Notes under the pieces: generated by a model
What the model saw: the letters and a program-made list of their open reading frames with translations, nothing else
Told to the model about the DNA's origin: nothing
The model's database searches: none
In this document: one piece after another, positions 59,701-64,000 of the stretch
Position numbering within the stretch: position 1 is the stretch's first letter
How the letters are laid out: every line of letters begins with the position of its first letter
NCBI GenBank assembly: GCA_950097015.1
Contig: CATNEN010000034.1
Coordinates: 3,621,001 to 3,685,000 of the forward strand
Source: Macrostomum hystrix
Taxonomy: Eukaryota > Platyhelminthes > Macrostomidae
DNA: 64,000 nt
Direction of reading: 5' to 3'
Translations under genes and position numbers: made by a program

Positions 59701-61918
59701 CGAGTATTAGGGGTACCATTTTAGAATGGCCTCCAGCTACAGTGACATATCCAGACCGTGTACGAAAATCCCCATTTCAGAAGACGTTTGCCATAAATTT
59801 TCCTAACTCGACACAATTCGACAGCATTGAAGATCTTCTGCTGCATTATCACAAGAACCCGCTGCCTACCAACACGCAGTGTGCGCCGCAAATTATGCTT
59901 AAAATTCCGTTTCAACTTTCAGCGTAAGACAGCAATTGTGCAGCATTTATTGCTTGGGATAAAGGAAATTCATTGTATGACAGATAAAAGAAACTCATTT
60001 GCAAATTGTTTTAACTTTTTTGTCGTTCAAAATCGAGAAAATGGAGATAAAAATATGATCGGCAAAAACTGTCGGAAACTTGTTGAGAAACTCGGGGGAA
60101 CATTGGGACGACACTGTAAAGACAGGAGAAGGATATTAAGTAGACACTTAAAATGTGTAGAACAAAAGGTTGACACAGTGAAGGATATTGGGTAGACACT
60201 GCGGAGGATATTGGGTAGACACTGAGGAGGATATTGGGTAGACACTACGGAGGATATTGGGTAGACACTGCGGAGGATATTGGGTAGACACTGAGGAGGA
60301 TATTGGGTAGACACAGTGGAGAAAATTAAGTAGACACTGAGGAGGATTGGGTAGAAATTGAGGAGGATATTGGGTAGACACTGCGAAGGATATTGGGTAA
60401 TTGGGTAGAATCTGAGGAGGATATTGGGTAGACACTGCGAAGGATATTTGGTAATTAGGTAGAATCTGAGGAGGATATCGGATAGACTCTGAGGAGGATA
60501 TTGGATAGACTCTGAGGAGGATATTGGATAGACTCTGAGGAGGATATTGGGTAGACACTGCGAAGGATATTGGGTAATTGGGTAGACTCTGAGGAGGATA
60601 TTGGGTAGACTCTAAGCAGGATATTGGGTAGACTCTGAGGAGGATATTGGATAGACTATGAGGATGATATTGGGTAGACTCTAAGGAGGATATTAGGTAG
60701 ACTCTGAGGAGGATATTGGGTAGACTCTGAGGAGGATGTTGGGTTGACACTGAGGATTATTTTGGGTTGGACTCACAAATTGGGGGGTAGGGTTTGATTT
60801 TATTAGAACAATTTGTGTCCCCAAGAAAAAACTTGACACTGCATCACTTTCGTTCACCCAGCTTTTATAAGGCTGTTATCATTAGCTGCATGGGCCAATT
60901 GAGGGTGGTTGTGGCACCCCCTCACCAGTCCATGGACAGAACAGCTGAACGCAATAGCTGCGGCCGTACTGTTGGCTGCACAGCAAACCCAATGGGGGGC
61001 AAGTGTAATAAAAAAGTGATTTTTGTATTTTCGCGCTCTACTACTTACAAAAGGAATCGAACATAAGTAGTAAGTTGTGAAAGCGCAAGACTTTACGAAA
61101 TTTCCAGGAAATGCCAGCAGGAGCTAAGCCGTCACGTCAAGCTGCCAGACGAACTGGCAGTTCGCAGTGGCACAGCGGACGCCTTGGCTGCCAAGTTGAG
61201 CAAAGCTGGATCAGCGAAAGGTGGCGGCAATTTTTTTTTGCACGTGACTAAAGAGCGCAAGGGAGGTGGGGGAATCCTGCTGGCTATTGAAGAGGGCGGT
61301 GGCACCGAAGTACAGCGTCTTCGCATTGTTGCCATGGATACGGGTCTGATCGGACAGCTACAGGTCAGTGATAAAAATAAGTAGACCCTTTAAGGTAGAC
61401 TTTTTAAGAGTTCTACGACTTCTAAGAATTGTACGACTTCTAAGAATTGTACGACTTCTAAGAATTGTACGACTTCTAAGAATTGTACGATTTCTAAGAA
61501 TTGTACGATTTCTAAGAATTGTACGACTTCTAAGAATTGTACGATTTCTAAGAATTGTACGATTTCTAAGAATTGTACGATTTCTAAGAATTATACGATT
61601 TCAAAGAATTGTATGATTTCTAAGAATTGTACGATTTCTAAGATCTCTATGAATTTTACAAATTCTAAGAATTCTACGATTTCGAATAACTCTGCGATTT
61701 CTAATAAGTCTTCGGTTTCTAAGAATTATTTCGTTCCTAACAAATCGTCGAATCTACAAGTTCCAAAGTAAAAAAAATTCCCAACTCTGCAGAGAATTTA
61801 CTACCTGGAAGACAAGCCAGAGGTGGCAGCACTCAGCATGGACCGCCTGGTTCAAATCCTCTGCGTCAATCCTAGCTGCCTAACTCAGGGATTCCCTCGA
61901 CTCACGGTTAGGCTGTGA
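56766..61918 (+). CDS. Proline-rich adaptor with three SH2-like domains
   Basis: Exons 56766-57010, 57092-58483, 58560-58847, 59118-59198, 59273-59408, 59781-59923, 61108-61363 and 61793-61918 agree in phase (888 residues). After an acidic N-terminal part (GEDEYEDGEGADGG) comes a long proline-rich tract (about 83-520) with roughly twenty PPLPPK/PPVPPK motifs, class II SH3 ligands. Three SH2-like domains follow: SH2-1 (about 528-635) with YMLR (Arg560) and LLFHYHLFP; SH2-2 (about 655-750) with YALR (Arg682) and SIEDLLLHYHKNPLP; and a degenerate SH2-3 (about 770-888) with FFLHV, where His807 replaces the phosphotyrosine-binding Arg. A cytoplasmic tyrosine-kinase adaptor role is inferred. I know no named orthologue. 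The 5' end is uncertain: 56603-56770 is open in another frame and could join 56805 through a 34-bp intron. Exon 2 has a tandem CAGCAG acceptor. Confidence 0.85.
57430..58270 (+). repeat. Coding minisatellite (39-bp and 84-bp units)
   Basis: Inside exon 2 of the SH2 adaptor. The first part repeats a 39-bp unit encoding PPLPPKLPLTANQ (or PPVPPK, TADQ). The second part repeats an 84-bp unit encoding PPLPPKTSSVVEPDAPLLPP plus KLPSTENQ, four times with the last partial. Both units are multiples of three and in frame with flanking non-repeat coding sequence, unlike the other arrays. Confidence 0.95.
59427..59705 (+). mobile_element. SINE (family A) with internal deletion
   Basis: Head GTGAGTGGCAGAGCGGTTCA, then GCCTCTCGCACCAAGGTCCC, a jump to GGTCAGTGAGAGTGTACACT that skips the B-box region present at 27900-28010, then the usual 3' half ending CCGCAATTATTGTTA. 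It lies in intron 5 of the SH2 gene. Loss of the B box should make it transcriptionally dead. Confidence 0.9.
60175..60770. repeat. 23-bp minisatellite in SH2 gene intron 6
   Basis: About 26 units of 23 bp with GAGGATATTGGGTAGACACT followed by GAG. Variants GACTCTGAGG and a longer unit with TTGGGTAATTGGGTAGA occur in blocks. Wholly intronic. Confidence 0.94.
60805..61013 (+). mobile_element. 5'-truncated SINE (family C)
   Basis: Begins within the element at ACAATTTGTGTCC and keeps TTCACCCAGCTTTTATAAGG, CAGTCCATGGACAG and the 3' GGCAAGTGTAATAAA. The tRNA-like head is missing. It lies in intron 6 of the SH2 gene, just after the 23-bp array. Confidence 0.82.
61390..61740. repeat. 18-bp minisatellite in SH2 gene intron 7
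   Basis: About 14 good units of ACGACTTCTAAGAATTGT or ACGATTTCTAAGAATTGT, becoming degenerate to 61740. It lies immediately after the donor at 61364 and ends about 50 bases before the last exon. Confidence 0.95.
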
Positions 61919-62084
61919 CAATAAGTTTGCCTGGCCACGCGAGCGGAAAATAGGCGGCTAGACAGTTGAGCTTATTCTCGTTAAAAACTTAAATATAGCT
62001 GACTTCAGATAACTGATAACTGACTGTTATTGTCACTGAATGGAATTTAACTAAAACTTACTTGACTGACACCCGTCTAATCAT

Positions 62085-62905
62085 CTCCCTCCCTGTCTCC
62101 TCATCTCCCTTCCCTGTATTCCTCATATCCCTCCCCTGTCTCCTCATCTCCCTCCCCTGTCTCCTCATCTCCCTCCCCTGTCTCCTCATCTCCCTTCCCT
62201 GTATTCCTCATATCCCTCCCCTGTCTCCTCATCTCCCTTCCCTGTATTCCTCATATCCCTCCCCTGTCTCCTCATCTCCCTCCCCTGTCTCCTCATCTCC
62301 CTCCCCTGTCTCCTCATCTCCCTCCCCTGTCTCCTCATATCCCTTCCCTGTCTCCTCATCTCCCTCCCCTGTCTCCTCATCTCCCTTCCCTGTCTCCACA
62401 TCTTGCTCCCCTGTCTCCTCATATCCTTCCCCTGTCTCCTCCTCTCACTCCCCTGTCTCCTCATATCCCTCCCCCGTTTCCCCATCTCGCTCCCCTGTCT
62501 TCTCATCTCCCTCCCCTGTCTCATCTCCATCCCCTGTCTATTCATATCCCTCCCCTGTCTACTCATCTCCCTCCCCTGTCTCATCTCCATCCCCTGTCTA
62601 TTTATATCTCTCCCCTGTCTACTCATCTCCCTCCCTTGTCTCATCTCCATCCCCTGTCTATTCATATCCCTCCACTGTCTACTCATCTTCCTCCCCTGTC
62701 TCATCTCCATCCCCTGTCTATTCATATCCCTCCCCTGTCTACTCATCTCCCTCCCCTGTCTCATCTCCATCCCCTGTCTATTCATATCCCTCCCCTGTCT
62801 ACTCATCTCCCTCCCCTGTCTTATCTCCATCCCCTGTCTATTCATATCCCTCCCCTGTCTACTCATCTCCCTCCTCCGTCTCCTCATTTCCATCCTCTTG
62901 TCTCC
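62085..62905. repeat. 21-bp and 60-bp higher-order pyrimidine-rich minisatellite
   Basis: Left part: about 21 units near 21 bp (TCCCCTGTCTCCTCATCTCC). Right part (from about 62520): a 60-bp higher-order unit made of one 18-bp and two 21-bp sub-units, repeated about six times with the same sub-unit order. It lies about 170 bp after the SH2 gene stop. The long open frames here are artefacts. Confidence 0.95.
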
Positions 62906-63514
62906 CTAGTTCTTTTGGCTACCTTTTATTGCAGCAATTTAACGTTAGTTAAAAAGCAAAGTTTTTACTAATTCTTTACAATGAGTTACTCCCGAGTTAA
63001 AAAATGTGACACTTACTTTATTACTATCTAGCTATGCGTATATATAGATATTTAGATAACTGTACAGAAATGTTTTAGCCTTTGAATATTATTCGCTTCA
63101 TATAAATATTCATTCATCATTGCGTAGGTACTAAATCATTTTATCCAGATAAATGAAGCCAAATACACAAGAAATTAATGGTGACTATTCTTTACTCAGC
63201 TGATGTCGAAACACGAGTGTTTTTAGCAGCCACTAACATTGTTCGGCCTCAAACATCAAATAAACAAAAAAATCAGCACCCAATCGGCGTGCGCACCTCA
63301 ATAATAATAATAATTATAATAATAATAATAATAATAATAATAAACTAACTCTCAACTATTCGGGAATATTGAAATGTATTCTTTAGCTCAAAGGCCCTAT
63401 AATCTACTAAAGGACCACATTTAAAAGCAGAACGGGAAACTACGCTTCTTAGAAATTTCTTAGAAATCTAGGCGAGCTAGTTTTGGAGACAGATTTATTC
63501 ATTTTTATTTGGAG
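62906..63514. other. Spacer with AAT microsatellite
   Basis: No gene was recognised. An AAT/ATA trinucleotide run occupies about 63301-63345. Confidence 0.6.
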
Positions 63515-64000
63515 TTTCATTTGGTAAGTAGATAGCTTCATTTGGAGAGTAGATAGTTTCATTTGGTGAGTAGATAGCTTCATTTGGAGAGTAGATAGCT
63601 TCATTTGGAGAGTAGATAGCTTCATTTGGTGAGTAGATAGTTTCATTTGGAGAGTAGATAGTTTCATTTGGAGAGTAGAGAGCTTCATTTGGAGAGTAGA
63701 GAGCTTCATTTGGTGAGTAGAGAGCTTCATTTGGAGAGTAGATAGCTTCATTTGGAGAGTAGATAGTTTCATTTGGAGAGTAGATAGTTTCATTTGGAGA
63801 GTAGAGAGCTTCATTTGGTGAGTAGAGAGCTTCATTTGGTGAGTAGATAGTTTCATTTGGACAGTGAATAGCTTCATTTGGAGAGTAGATAGTTTCATTT
63901 GGTGAGTAGATAGTTTCATTTGGTGAGTAGATAGCTTCATTTGGAGAGTAGATAGTTTCATTTGGTGAGTAGATAGTTTCATTTGGTGAGTAGATAGTTT
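63515..64000. repeat. 21-bp minisatellite, running off the window edge
   Basis: About 23 units of 21 bp such as AGTAGATAGCTTCATTTGGAG, alternating GGTG/GGAG and ATAG/AGAG. The array is cut by the window end. The antisense KLSTHQM frame reflects the unit length only. Confidence 0.95.

Noticed and set aside
59721-59780. Start of SH2 gene exon 6 at the earlier acceptor (TTTTAG at 59724)
   Set aside because: In phase it meets a stop within seven codons; the strong CCCCATTTCAG acceptor at 59780 continues the SH2 fold.
62062-62971. Pro/Ser-rich 296-residue frame and the antisense Arg/Met-rich frame
   Set aside because: Pyrimidine-rich minisatellite with 21- and 60-bp units; unlike the coding array at 57430, it has no flanking exon in phase.

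Overview
The window is animal nuclear DNA. All recognisable genes are eukaryotic, split by GT-AG introns, and clearly metazoan (SKP1, RanBP3, golgin-84, a PP2A B56 subunit, a C2H2 zinc-finger protein and an SH2 adaptor). Coding exons are GC-rich, while introns and spacers are AT-rich. tRNA-headed SINEs, small introns of 74-86 bp and possible spliced-leader-type acceptors just upstream of several start codons would fit a lophotrochozoan such as a flatworm. That placement is an inference; I cannot name the species.

Layout: SKP1 (minus, 1021-5205) has one intron, filled by a 45-bp minisatellite. Two more arrays follow, then RanBP3 (minus, 8512-10268). An AT-rich spacer leads to golgin-84 (plus, 14714-19744, seven exons); one of its introns carries a fold-back repeat element. 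A 33-bp minisatellite interrupted by a terminal-inverted-repeat element lies just upstream of a multi-C2H2 zinc-finger gene (plus, 21461-25076). From 25.3 to 38.3 kb there is mostly minisatellite, one tRNA-derived SINE with target-site duplications and one small two-exon minus-strand gene (31248-32286). The PP2A B56 gene (minus, 39092-49397, six exons) has four large arrays in its introns. A gene-poor AT-rich stretch (50-56 kb) precedes a plus-strand gene (56766-61918) for a proline-rich adaptor with three SH2-like domains, whose proline-rich part is itself a coding minisatellite.

The dominant feature is tandem repetition. About 26 arrays with units of 14 to 45 bp (plus coding units of 39 and 84 bp), nearly all different in sequence, occupy a little over a third of the window by adding up their spans. 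Many have units divisible by three and so give long but meaningless open frames.

The genes do not form a pathway. SKP1 (ubiquitin ligase), RanBP3 (nuclear export), golgin-84 (Golgi tethering), B56 (phosphatase targeting) and the SH2 adaptor (tyrosine-kinase signalling) are independent neighbours. The most unusual items are the triple-SH2 adaptor, the density and visible evolution of the minisatellites, the TIR element inserted into an array, and the SINE joined to an arm of the fold-back element.
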